Shown here piece by piece: positions 43,848 to 52,927 of a stretch of 64,000 nucleotides of DNA. The notes beneath the pieces were generated by a model, which saw only the letters and a list, made by a program, of their open reading frames with translations, was not told the origin of the DNA and did not search any database. The position numbers and the translations under genes were made by a program. The stretch lies in the NCBI GenBank assembly GCA_050746185.1, contig JBOGLA010000018.1:62001-126000 (forward strand). The letters are read 5' to 3'. Each line of letters starts with the position of its first letter. Within the stretch, counting starts at the first letter, position 1. The DNA comes from PALSA-188 sp050746185 (GTDB lineage: Bacteria; Acidobacteriota; Terriglobia; Terriglobales; Acidobacteriaceae).

Positions 43848-43882
43848 GCCAGCCGGGCGTAAAACCCGGTCGGCCCTGTTTT
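43848..43882 (+). terminator. Putative terminator after the OmpA-like gene
   Basis: GCCAGCCGGG and CCCGGTCGGC form a 10-bp stem with one mismatch and one G-U pair around CGTAAAA. CCTGTTTT follows. It lies 18 bases beyond the stop codon. Confidence 0.5.
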
Positions 43883-43984
43883 CTTCATTAATAGCGCCTG
43901 CCCTAACGTAACTTGATACATGCCCGTCAAAGCTGTCACCCTGAGCCCCGTAGCTGTATATTGCGTCCAAGGGGAAATGCATCT

Positions 43985-45976
43985 ATGCGCCTGCTTTCAC
44001 GTAAGTTATTGATTCCGTTTGTTGCTATTCTTTTTGCCACCACGGCAGTCTGGGCCAGCCAGTGGACGGTGCTGGGTCCCGATGGGGGTGACGCGCGGAG
44101 TCTTACCTACGATCCGCACAACCCGAACCGGATTTTTTTGGGAAATAGCTCCGGCAGCATTTTTCTTTCGCAGGACGGCGGCCATAGCTGGGCGCGATTC
44201 GCACATCTTGGGGGTGGCGATGACTACGTTCTCGACCACATTGTGATGAGCCCACAGGATTCGAACACGATGTTCGTAGCCGCGTGGAGCGTTCAGGATC
44301 AACATGCCGGCGACGTGTTCCGCTCAACGGATGGCGGGAAGACCTGGCAAATTCTGCCCGCGATGCACGGCAAGTCGGTTCGCGCCTTCGCCATCTCCGC
44401 TTCGGACCCGCAGGTGGTCGTGGCGGGAGCATTGGACGGAGTGTTTCGCAGCATGAACGGTGGCGACAGATGGGAGAAAATTTCGCCGGCAGGCGATGAA
44501 ATTAAGAACATCGAGTCCATTGCGATTGATCCCAAAGATCCCAAGGTTATTTATGCCGGTACCTGGCATTTAGCGTGGAAGACTTCCAACGGCGGGGCCA
44601 ACTGGGAGCATATAAATAAAGAGAAAGGCCTGATTGACGACTCCGACGTATTCTCGGTTATCGTTGACGAAGCAAATTCTTCGGTGGTTTTCGCCAGCGC
44701 GTGCTCGGGAATTTACAAGAGCGAGAACGCCGCGGAACAGTTCCACAAAATTCAGGGAATTCCATTTACCGCCCGCCGCACTCGCGTGTTGAAAGAAGAC
44801 CCCGGCAATCCTGACATCGTGTACGCGGGAACAACCGAGGGATTGTGGAAGACAACCGATCTGGGCAAAACCTGGACTCGGATGAGCAGCCCGGACGTCG
44901 TGGTAAACGATGTTCTCATTGATCCGCGAAACTCGGAGCGAGTGCTTCTGGCGACCGATCGCGGAGGCGTGCTGGCCAGCAATGACGGCGCTCGGACTCT
45001 CGCCGCCTCCAATCGCGGATACAGCCATCGTTACGTAAGTTCAATCGTCGCCGACAAGAATGACCCAGGAGACATTTTGGTGGGACTTGTGAATGACCGC
45101 GAATTGGGTGGAGTCTTCGTCACCCATGACCGGGGAGAAAATTGGACTCAGAAAAGCGCCGGTCTCGGTGGACGCGATGTCTTCAGCCTGAAACAGGCTC
45201 CCGACGGGGAGTTCATCGCGGGAACGAATCGCGGCATTTTTCTGTTGCCGTCAAATGGAATTGAATGGCATCCCATAAATCTGGTCATCAATGAGAAAAC
45301 ATACTTCCGTGCGGTAAGGAAGGGATCAAAGAAAGCCGCCATCGCGCATAAGACGGTGACGCGATCGGGGCTCGACGCCCGCGTAAACGATATTGAGATC
45401 GCTTCACGCCGTTGGATGGCCGGAACGTCGGATGGCCTGTACACTTCCACCAATCAGGGCAAGAGTTGGAGTGGAGGACCGGTTTTGGGAAACAAATATA
45501 TCGTCTCGGTGAAGAGCAGCGGTAACTTGCTCGTTGCGGCGACTCGCACTTCAGTTCTCTTCTCGACCGATAGCGGCGTGGCCTGGCGTCAGGCAAGTCT
45601 GCCTTCCTACATCACCAACATTCGTGAACTGGCAATTACGCCCGACCAGCAGATTCTGATTGCGTCGCGGGAAGGCGCATTTCGCAGCTCCGACTCCGGC
45701 CTCTCCTGGCAGCGCAGCTACAACGGCCTGCCTGATTCGAATATAAACTCGATTACATACGATGCATCCGCGAACCGGCTGCTGGCAACCAGCACGGTGA
45801 CTGGCGTTATTTTCGAAAGCGAGGATGGAGGCCGCAATTGGCATCGCGGACCGGACGCCGGATACCCGTTGCACAGCGTCAATGTCGTCAAAGGACGATT
45901 CCTGGCGGCCACACCCTTTGATGGCGTTATTCTTCAGCCAATCAACGAAACCGAAAGCGCAGCGTCCTTAAACTAA
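43985..45976 (+). CDS. Exported BNR/sortilin-type beta-propeller protein
   Basis: 663 residues from ATG 43985. The signal peptide (LLIPFVAILFATTAVWA) is followed by at least ten repeats with the Asp-box pattern S-D-G-G-KTW, for example FRSTDGGKTWQILP, FRSMNGGDRWEKIS, LWKTTDLGKTWTRM and FRSSDSGLSWQRSY. This is the BNR/Ycf48/sortilin-like seven-to-ten-bladed propeller. Ligand unknown. Between 44900 and 45450 the repeats are less regular. An upstream in-frame start at 43913 would lack a signal peptide. Confidence 0.83.
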   Translation: MRLLSRKLLIPFVAILFATTAVWASQWTVLGPDGGDARSLTYDPHNPNRIFLGNSSGSIFLSQDGGHSWARFAHLGGGDDYVLDHIVMSPQDSNTMFVAAWSVQDQHAGDVFRSTDGGKTWQILPAMHGKSVRAFAISASDPQVVVAGALDGVFRSMNGGDRWEKISPAGDEIKNIESIAIDPKDPKVIYAGTWHLAWKTSNGGANWEHINKEKGLIDDSDVFSVIVDEANSSVVFASACSGIYKSENAAEQFHKIQGIPFTARRTRVLKEDPGNPDIVYAGTTEGLWKTTDLGKTWTRMSSPDVVVNDVLIDPRNSERVLLATDRGGVLASNDGARTLAASNRGYSHRYVSSIVADKNDPGDILVGLVNDRELGGVFVTHDRGENWTQKSAGLGGRDVFSLKQAPDGEFIAGTNRGIFLLPSNGIEWHPINLVINEKTYFRAVRKGSKKAAIAHKTVTRSGLDARVNDIEIASRRWMAGTSDGLYTSTNQGKSWSGGPVLGNKYIVSVKSSGNLLVAATRTSVLFSTDSGVAWRQASLPSYITNIRELAITPDQQILIASREGAFRSSDSGLSWQRSYNGLPDSNINSITYDASANRLLATSTVTGVIFESEDGGRNWHRGPDAGYPLHSVNVVKGRFLAATPFDGVILQPINETESAASLN

Positions 45977-45987
45977 AAACTCGTGTA

Positions 45988-46011
45988 GGGGCAGGTGTCT
46001 TTACCTGCCCC
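45988..46011. repeat. Perfect 9-bp hairpin between two exported-protein genes
   Basis: GGGGCAGGT, GTCTTT and ACCTGCCCC form a perfect stem. No T-run follows, so it is either a Rho-assisted end or a dispersed palindrome. Confidence 0.55.
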
Positions 46012-46061
46012 GAACTATCCTGAGACCCTCCATGCGCCTGTACAATAGCCGTGGAGGCGAA

Positions 46062-47873
46062 ATGCTTTTGGCCCGAATCAAATACTTTATTTTCCCCATC
46101 TTAGTTATCCTCATCACAACCTCAAACGCACTGCCCGCCGCGAACGCCGACAATCTCAACGTCCGTCGGCAACAATTCAAACAATTGCTCGCCGACGAGT
46201 GGAATTACGAGATGCGCGAGTCTCCGGAGCGTGCGACTTCGGTCGGCGATTATCGCTACAACGACCGCTTCAGCGACATTTCTCTCGCCCATGTGCAGCA
46301 GCAGAAAAAAGACACAGAGAACTGGCTGACGCGGTTCGAAGCGGTGAACACTGACGGATTCACCGAGCAGGAAAAGTTGAGCGAAACCATGATGGTGCGC
46401 GGGCTGAAAGAGAACATCGAAGACATAGACTTCAAAAACTACGAGATGCCCGTGGACCAGATGAATGGATGGCAGTTGCAATTAGCCCAGCTTGTCGCGG
46501 ATATTCCATTCGACTCGACGAAACATTATGAAGATTATATTGCGCGACTTCACCGTGTTCCGGTTTTAATTGACCAGATGATCGAATTGATGCGGCAGGG
46601 TGAGAAAGATAAATTGATGCCGCCGAAGTTCCTGCTCGAAAAAACTGTCGGCCAATGCCAATCCATTGCGGCGCCCGCCGGCGAAGCCAACGTTTTTGGC
46701 CAGCCTGCGGCCCATTTTCCAGACGCGGTTCCCGCGTCCGACCGCCAGCGTTTGCATGATGCCATTGTCGAGGCGGTGAATAACGATGTACGTCCGGCTT
46801 ACACCAAGCTCGCCAACTTCATCGCGAAGGATTACGCGCCTTATGGCCGAACTCAGCCGGGCATCTGGTCCCTGCCCGACGGCGATGCGCGTTATCGTTT
46901 CGCCATTCGCGTCTTGACAACGACCAACATGGATCCTGAAGAAATCCACGAACTCGGCCTTCGCGAGGTTTCCAGGATCGAAGCCGAACAGCTTGCCATC
47001 GCCAGGAAGCTCGGCTTCTCGAACCTGAAGGATTTCCGTGCTTCACTGAAGACCAATCCCAAGCTTATTCCCACATCGCGCGAGCAGATACTCGATGCTT
47101 TTCGGCATTACATCGGGCAAATGGAGCCAGAACTTCCCAAATATTTTGGTTTGTTGCCCAAGACCAAGCTCGAAGTGCGCTCGGTGCAGGAGTACCGCGA
47201 AAAAGAAGCGCCATTCGCCGAATACGATCAAGGCACGCCGGACGGTTCCCGCCCCGGAATCGTCTACGTGAATACCGGCGACTATCAACATCGCACTCTC
47301 ATCAACGCCGAATCCACGGCCTACCACGAAGGGGTTCCGGGCCATCATCTGCAAATTTCCATCGCCCAGACCCTGCCCGATCTGCCCACCTTCCGCCAGC
47401 AGGCCTTTTACAGCGCGTACCAGGAGGGATGGGCCCTCTACGCTGAGGAGCTTGGCAAAGAGATGGGCTTCTATCAGGATCCTTATTCCGATTACGGCCG
47501 TTTGTCAGACGAAATGCTGCGCGCGATCCGCCTGGTGGTGGATACCGGCATTCATTACAAGCATTGGACGCGCCAGCAAGTCGTGGACTACTTCCACGAA
47601 CATTCCTCGGAAGATGAGCCCAACGTTCAATCCGAGACTGATCGCTACATTGCGTGGCCTGCACAGGCGCTGGCCTACAAGCTTGGAGAGTTGGAGATCC
47701 TCAAGTTGCGCGCTCGCGACAAAACGGAGTTGGGCAGCCGCTATGATATTCGCAGCTTCCACGATGAAATCCTCGATGGAGGCGCCATGCCGCTCGATGT
47801 GCTGGATACTCGTGTCACGGATTGGATTGCCGCGCAGAAAACAGCAAGTGGAACCGCCGCAGGAGCTCATTAA
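46062..47873 (+). CDS. Exported DUF885 protein, putative zinc hydrolase
   Basis: 603 residues from ATG 46062, with GGAGG 4 bases upstream. The signal peptide is YFIFPILVILITTSNALPAA. The DUF885 core has YHEGVPGHHLQ at about 421-431, an HExxxxHH-type zinc site of the family, followed by AFYSAYQEGWALYAEELGKEMGFY with the downstream Glu. The C-terminus ends in LDVLDTRVTDWIAAQ. Members are considered metallopeptidase-like proteins of the periplasm or surface; the substrate is unproven. A strong terminator overlaps the stop codon. Confidence 0.9.
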   Translation: MLLARIKYFIFPILVILITTSNALPAANADNLNVRRQQFKQLLADEWNYEMRESPERATSVGDYRYNDRFSDISLAHVQQQKKDTENWLTRFEAVNTDGFTEQEKLSETMMVRGLKENIEDIDFKNYEMPVDQMNGWQLQLAQLVADIPFDSTKHYEDYIARLHRVPVLIDQMIELMRQGEKDKLMPPKFLLEKTVGQCQSIAAPAGEANVFGQPAAHFPDAVPASDRQRLHDAIVEAVNNDVRPAYTKLANFIAKDYAPYGRTQPGIWSLPDGDARYRFAIRVLTTTNMDPEEIHELGLREVSRIEAEQLAIARKLGFSNLKDFRASLKTNPKLIPTSREQILDAFRHYIGQMEPELPKYFGLLPKTKLEVRSVQEYREKEAPFAEYDQGTPDGSRPGIVYVNTGDYQHRTLINAESTAYHEGVPGHHLQISIAQTLPDLPTFRQQAFYSAYQEGWALYAEELGKEMGFYQDPYSDYGRLSDEMLRAIRLVVDTGIHYKHWTRQQVVDYFHEHSSEDEPNVQSETDRYIAWPAQALAYKLGELEILKLRARDKTELGSRYDIRSFHDEILDGGAMPLDVLDTRVTDWIAAQKTASGTAAGAH

Positions 47874-47893
47874 ATTACTTGCGGCGTTTTTTT
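47855..47893 (+). terminator. Intrinsic terminator overlapping the DUF885 stop codon
   Basis: CGCCGCA and TGCGGCG form a 7-bp stem around an 18-base loop, followed by seven T. The left arm lies in the last codons of the gene. Confidence 0.7.
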
Positions 47894-47989
47894 ATGACAG
47901 ACTTGATATCCCGGATCATATTGCGCGGCAGACAACGACCGACTGCTCGCCCATGAATGGGACCAATGCCGCTGAATGAGCTGAGTGTG

Positions 47990-49240
47990 TCAGAGAATGC
48001 GCTTCGATTCGCTTGCGAACCTTTCGAGGCGGTTAGCGGCTTCCTGGGCGCCGCCGTATTTGCGCATTGAGTCGGCCACGCGCTTCGCCGACATGCCGAA
48101 TGAGGGTTCGTCTAAAACGCGGTGAACCTTCGCCTTGAACTCTCCCACATCGATCTGCTTTTCTCCGTCCGCGCCGCTCGTCGGCATCACGATCTCGCCA
48201 GCCCCTAAGGCGACCAGACGGCGGGCATTGCTTTCACGCTCCGTAATAGTCGGAATGATCACGGCAGGTGTGCCCGCCATTAATCCGGTCATTACGGAGC
48301 TGTGACCTCCATGGTGCACCATCAGGTCGGAGCGCTCCGCCATCGCGAGACCGGGTAGGTAGGCCGCGTGACGGAAATTGGCCGGTAGTTTGCCAAATTC
48401 CGGCGGCAATTCCTGGTGGCCGGTTGTGAGAACAACCTGCACCGGCAGGTCAGCGAAGGCCGAGATGGCCGCGCGAATCACTACGATTGAGTCGCCGGGA
48501 GATGGGACGCCGAAGTAGCGGGGATTGCCGGAGTAAACCCAGATCAGCGGTTTGTCGCAATCGAGCGCTGCGATCCACTCTGGCAGCGTAGCGTTCCCGC
48601 GTTGCCACACAATTGGCCCAACGTGGGTAATGTCTGCGTTGCCTGGCAGCGGATCCGTTTCCGGTGTGCCGACGATCAAGGACAGGTCGCCCGCCAGCAG
48701 ATCCACGCAGCGATTGACTGGAGCTATGCCGTATCCCGACGCAATCTTGTTGATTACTGGCGCCGCGCTGGGGAACCCAGTTGGGCGCTCTCGTTCCCAC
48801 CAGAGAAATCCGTCGCTCGCGGGATGAAAATTTCCCTGCAGCACGGTTGCGAGCGGCTTCTTCAGCATGCGCGCGGCGAGGCACGCGGGCAGTCCAAACG
48901 AATCCACCACAACGTCGGGATCGAATCCGCTTATCAAGTCGGCATGTACAGCCGTCTCCCCTCGCGCAAACTCCTCATCTCGATACAAGCCGCCAAACAA
49001 TTGCTCGACGTCCCCGGCGGAGCACACTTGAACCCAATCTATTTGCGGGACCGATATCGGCCGCGGTGGCATCGGGAGGCTTTGCAGACCAGCCTCAGCG
49101 ATCAACTTCGCGGGCGCCGCTGCCGGATTGAACACGGCTACGTCATGGCCGCGATCCGCGAGCTTGCGCGCGATCGGCACCAGGCGCGTCGGCAGGCCAA
49201 GGTCGTTAACCACCAGCATGGTGAACAGGAATTTAGACAT
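47990..49240 (-). CDS. UGT/MGT-type glycosyltransferase (GT1-like)
   Basis: 416 residues. The N-terminal half is LLFT-like MLVVNDLGLPTRLVPIARKLADRGHDVAVF with PDVVVDSFGLPACLAARML. The donor-binding half has AAYLPGLAMAERSDLMVHHGGHSSVMTGLMAGTPAVIIPT, the GT1 signature with HHGGHSS. Such enzymes transfer a sugar from a nucleotide to a small acceptor such as a macrolide, sterol or carotenoid. No biosynthetic gene cluster adjoins it, so the acceptor is unknown. Confidence 0.86.
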   Translation of the reverse strand: MSKFLFTMLVVNDLGLPTRLVPIARKLADRGHDVAVFNPAAAPAKLIAEAGLQSLPMPPRPISVPQIDWVQVCSAGDVEQLFGGLYRDEEFARGETAVHADLISGFDPDVVVDSFGLPACLAARMLKKPLATVLQGNFHPASDGFLWWERERPTGFPSAAPVINKIASGYGIAPVNRCVDLLAGDLSLIVGTPETDPLPGNADITHVGPIVWQRGNATLPEWIAALDCDKPLIWVYSGNPRYFGVPSPGDSIVVIRAAISAFADLPVQVVLTTGHQELPPEFGKLPANFRHAAYLPGLAMAERSDLMVHHGGHSSVMTGLMAGTPAVIIPTITERESNARRLVALGAGEIVMPTSGADGEKQIDVGEFKAKVHRVLDEPSFGMSAKRVADSMRKYGGAQEAANRLERFASESKRIL

Positions 49241-49345
49241 TCCACATTCTTCCGCGCTTCTCTTTTATTTCGCAAAGGCCTGGTGTTTGGGGCTCAAAAG
49301 GTAGTCTAACATTCGCACACAGCATGCGAGAAATAATGGACCTAT

Positions 49346-49648
49346 TTACTCGCCGACATTGCCGGTCTGGGGAAACATGCGCTGCGGCAGCGGCGGAACC
49401 GGTTCGTGGTGGTAGCGAATGTTCCAATAGTGCCATGAGCGAATGTCAAAGACTCCCGATGGAGGAGCGGTCAAGACGAGATCGAAATCAGCTTCGCTGT
49501 AATGCTGCATCGCAATCGCGATATCGTCCAGGGTCCCATACGTCATTACGTGCGCGAGAAATAATCTTGTGTCGTTCAACGCTTCTTCCGGCGTCTTGAA
49601 CCATACGACTCGCTTTGCAACTCTTTGAAGATCATCGGGATAATTCAT
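49346..49648 (-). CDS. Small conserved hypothetical protein
   Basis: 100 residues. NYPDDLQRVAKRVVWFKTPE opens a helical protein with DTRLFLAHVMTYGTLDDIAIAMQHYSEADF and a C-terminal FDIRSWHYWNIRYH before a proline-rich tail. The order 'VVWFKTPEE, ..hVMTYGTLDDI, ..SWHYWN' recalls short conserved proteins related to DUF6922-like antitoxin-type domains; that link is weak. It has no partner gene on its strand. Base composition is like its neighbours. Confidence 0.6.
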   Translation of the reverse strand: MNYPDDLQRVAKRVVWFKTPEEALNDTRLFLAHVMTYGTLDDIAIAMQHYSEADFDLVLTAPPSGVFDIRSWHYWNIRYHHEPVPPLPQRMFPQTGNVGE

Positions 49649-49793
49649 TGTTCTTTTCCGACTGACTAAGTCCGGGTTTGGCTGTCACCAGAGGAAGCTG
49701 CCTCAAGTTTACCGAAGCAGCCGAGTGGACCCGCTTTCAGATTAGCCGCCCCTGGGTTAGACTTCTCGCCTTGCACTGTAGATCGAAAATCAA

Positions 49794-51704
49794 ATGAGTC
49801 CTTCGACTCAAAAGTCGGATTCGCAAAATATAACCACAACCCAAACGCCGCCGAACCCGATCGTCCGGGCCGCGATTCACCCCTCAATCGGTGTGGCGCG
49901 GCTGGGAAATAGTCCCGACGAATATTTCCTGGCCCCGGAAGTGATGGACCCTCCTCAGCAGGCGCCGGGCTACTATCGTGACTTTACCGGGGCATTGAAA
50001 CGGCAGGTGGCGCGGTTTCGAATCTACGGACTCGATGCCCAAGGAAACCCGGTGGCGGAATTGACGCCGGTGAACGCTGAAATTATCTGGAGCGTTCATC
50101 TCGCCAACAAGAAAGCCGCGTGGTATCAGTTTCAAATTGCCTTGGATATCCCGGAGGTGGATTCAGCGCCGCATTCCTATATGCGCAACGCGGCAATTTC
50201 GAATCGCAGCGGACTTTCGATTGATCCCGGTCCCCGCCAAATCTCGGGCGTCAACGCCAGTGGACCCGGCTATGCGTTCGATTCCGGCAAGTTCATGGGC
50301 ATACCCGTTTACTTGGGAGAAATTCGCACCGACGAAGAGGGCCGGCTTCTGGTGTTCGGCGGACGGGGAAAGTCAGCCTCCTACAACGACAGCCTGGCGC
50401 TGACCTTCGCCAACAACGAAGGCTGGTACGACGACACCTCCGACGGACCGGTCACGGCAACCGTCACATTCCACGGAAAAGAACTTCCGGTTGATCCGGC
50501 GTGGATCGTGGTCGGGCCGCCGAACTACGCACCGGCACGAAAATCAGTACGCACTATGTGGGACTTGATGCGCGATACGGCGATTGGCGCGAAGATGATT
50601 CCAGCGCCGACGCGGGCCTCGTTCAACGACGATATTCGTCCAATTTTCGAACGGCTTTGCGGACTGCAATGGGTCAATGCCGGGTATGCCGCCGCATTTG
50701 GATGGGGCGGTCCGAACGATTATGCCACCGCCGAGATGCTGGAGAGGTTCAGCCAGAATAATCCTAACGATCAGGAGATGCGTCGAACTATTGCAAATCA
50801 GTTTCGCAACTTCGCCGTGGATTCGTGGTCCCCGAAACCGTGGCCCTGGCAATATGGCGATGCCATGAACATACCGGCAACTCACTCCCCGCGACAGAAT
50901 TCCGCTTTAAGCGACACTCAGTTAAATCTGCTGCAGCAGTGGGTGGACGGGAATTTCGATTCGGATTATGAGCCGATCCAGCCGCAAACACTCGACGATG
51001 TTCCGCTGGCGCAACAAGCGAACATACTTGATCGGGCCTCGCTGGAATTTTGCATCGCCGACGCTTTTCACCCTGGCTGCGAGATGACTTGGCCCATGCG
51101 TCAATCCAGCCTTTACATGGCGCCATTTCGAATCGCGCATGCCGCGGCAGATTTTGTCGAGCCGCAGTACGGAGCCGTGATGAACCCGAGCGAGATGTTG
51201 GGCCTGCTTCCCTACGGTCCGCTGGGACCGCAAGTGCCGGGCGGCATTACCCGTTGGATGGCGCTTCCCTGGCAGACCGATACCGCCAGTTGCCGCTCGG
51301 GATACATCAGGAGATACGATCCTTATCTGCCGACATTCTGGCCGGCGCGAGTTCCGAATCAGATTCTAACCACCGCGAATTATGAGGTTGTGATGGATCC
51401 GAAACGTCCGCTTGCCGACCGGCTTTCCGCATTCGCGCAGCGGGTATCGTGGTCCAGGCCTTTGGGCGTCGGCGTTTACACCTCGCAAATTAACCACATG
51501 ATTGATAATTTTTGGGAAATGGGGGTGGTCGAACCGCGTGAGGGGCCGGACGATCCGCATTTCCCGCCATCACTCGAAGTTGAGAATCTGCCGCAACCGA
51601 CGGTCGAGCGGCTCGCGGCCGAAGGTCGCTCAAATGCCACGGAGGAGATTGATTTGACCGGCATAGAAAAAGTCCGCCGCTTCCCCCATGGACTCAAAGA
51701 CTAG
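49794..51704 (+). CDS. LodA/GoxA-like CTQ-dependent amino-acid oxidase
   Basis: 636 residues. The opening IVRAAIHPSIGVARLGNSPDEYFLAPE and the long middle (DSGKFMGIPVYLGEIRTDEEGRLLVFGG, SYNDSLALTFANNEGWYDDTSDGPV) are typical of LodA-type quinoproteins. Cofactor candidates are Cys429 in FHPGCEMTWP and Trp493 in LPWQTDTASC, 64 apart; in LodA itself the cross-linked Cys and Trp are 65 apart as I recall. The conserved PTFWPARVPNQIL follows. The quinone is made from the protein's own side chains with help of a LodB flavoprotein, encoded next with a 17-base overlap. The substrate (lysine, glycine or another amine) is not readable. Confidence 0.88.
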   Translation: MSPSTQKSDSQNITTTQTPPNPIVRAAIHPSIGVARLGNSPDEYFLAPEVMDPPQQAPGYYRDFTGALKRQVARFRIYGLDAQGNPVAELTPVNAEIIWSVHLANKKAAWYQFQIALDIPEVDSAPHSYMRNAAISNRSGLSIDPGPRQISGVNASGPGYAFDSGKFMGIPVYLGEIRTDEEGRLLVFGGRGKSASYNDSLALTFANNEGWYDDTSDGPVTATVTFHGKELPVDPAWIVVGPPNYAPARKSVRTMWDLMRDTAIGAKMIPAPTRASFNDDIRPIFERLCGLQWVNAGYAAAFGWGGPNDYATAEMLERFSQNNPNDQEMRRTIANQFRNFAVDSWSPKPWPWQYGDAMNIPATHSPRQNSALSDTQLNLLQQWVDGNFDSDYEPIQPQTLDDVPLAQQANILDRASLEFCIADAFHPGCEMTWPMRQSSLYMAPFRIAHAAADFVEPQYGAVMNPSEMLGLLPYGPLGPQVPGGITRWMALPWQTDTASCRSGYIRRYDPYLPTFWPARVPNQILTTANYEVVMDPKRPLADRLSAFAQRVSWSRPLGVGVYTSQINHMIDNFWEMGVVEPREGPDDPHFPPSLEVENLPQPTVERLAAEGRSNATEEIDLTGIEKVRRFPHGLKD

Positions 51705-52857
51705 CGCCAACGACAATTGTGCCCGTCCCTGCGCAAGTCTCGCCACTCCATGGAAGGATGATCGCGAGGTGGATGTTTTAATCGTTGGCGCTGGCCCCGC
51801 CGGCGCGACCGCAGCCCTGAATCTTGCGACGATACGGACGGTTGCGCTGATCAATCGAGAGCCGGGGCCTCGGGCGAGAATCGGCGAAGCCCTTCCACCG
51901 GCCGCCCGGCGTCTTCTCACTGACATGGGACTCTGGGAGACGTTTAAAGTACAGAGGCACTCTCCCTGCCATGGAAACCGCGCGATATGGGGATCTCCCG
52001 AACCAATCGAAACCGACTTTCTCCTTGATCCGGATGGTCATGGCTGGCATATTGATCGCGCGCAATTCGACCTGTGGCTGCGCGGCATTGCGGTGGAACG
52101 CGGGGCGAGGCTCATCGTCCCGGGACGACTGAAGTCCATCGCCTGGGACGGGGAATGTTGGCGCGCGAAGATTCAAACTCCGGAAAATCAAATCGAGATG
52201 ACTTCACGGGTGGTGATTGACGCCGGTGGGCGTGCCGCACCGATTGGTCGTTTTTTGGACGCACGCCGCAAATTGGCAGACCAGCTTGTTTGCAGTTGGG
52301 TATGCGGGAGAGCCATGCCGATCCACCGGGGTGCAGGCTTCTCCTACGTTCAATCCGTCGAGGATGGATGGTGGTATAGCGCGCCGCTGCCCGCCGGCCG
52401 CCGCGTGATTGCCTTCCACACCGATTCGGATTTGCCCGCGGCGCGCTCCCTCGCCGATTCCAAGACACTGCTGCCTCGTGCCGCCGCTCATCATGAACTG
52501 GGTGCAATGTTGTCCGAATCCAGTTTCACACCGGAGCAACATGGCTTCTGTGCCGCCCACAGCGCGATTCTCGAGCCGTTCGCCGGTCCGGGCTGGTTCG
52601 CGGTCGGAGATGCCGCATTTAGTTTCGATCCACTCTCGTCCCAAGGACTCTTTAACGCGCTCTATACAGGATTGGCCGCCGCCGAAGCGGCAGACCGCTA
52701 TCTGTCAGGCGATCACGACGCGCCGTCCGAGTATTCGGAAACCTTGACTCGGGTGTATTCGGTCTATCAAAAACAGCTTGCTCGCTGGTACGAAGCCGAG
52801 ACGCGTTGGAGTGACCGTCCGTTCTGGCAGCGAAGACATGAAAACGTCTCTGCGTGA
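51688..52857 (+). CDS. LodB-like FAD-dependent maturation protein
   Basis: 389 residues. The FAD site is DVLIVGAGPAGATAALNLA near residue 30. GWHIDRAQFDLWL, VVIDAGGRAAP and FAVGDAAFSFDPLSSQGLFNALYTGLAAAE are the three marks of the PHBH/halogenase-like flavoprotein group to which LodB belongs. LodB proteins are needed for formation of the tryptophylquinone in LodA. The start ATG 51688 lies inside the end of the oxidase gene, so the two are translationally coupled. Confidence 0.87.
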   Translation: MDSKTSANDNCARPCASLATPWKDDREVDVLIVGAGPAGATAALNLATIRTVALINREPGPRARIGEALPPAARRLLTDMGLWETFKVQRHSPCHGNRAIWGSPEPIETDFLLDPDGHGWHIDRAQFDLWLRGIAVERGARLIVPGRLKSIAWDGECWRAKIQTPENQIEMTSRVVIDAGGRAAPIGRFLDARRKLADQLVCSWVCGRAMPIHRGAGFSYVQSVEDGWWYSAPLPAGRRVIAFHTDSDLPAARSLADSKTLLPRAAAHHELGAMLSESSFTPEQHGFCAAHSAILEPFAGPGWFAVGDAAFSFDPLSSQGLFNALYTGLAAAEAADRYLSGDHDAPSEYSETLTRVYSVYQKQLARWYEAETRWSDRPFWQRRHENVSA

Positions 52858-52927
52858 TGAGCTTTACCTTGTTTCTTGCCTGCAAAATTGACTTAGCCCA
52901 CCCCGCGCTCTAACATCGCTCCCATCC

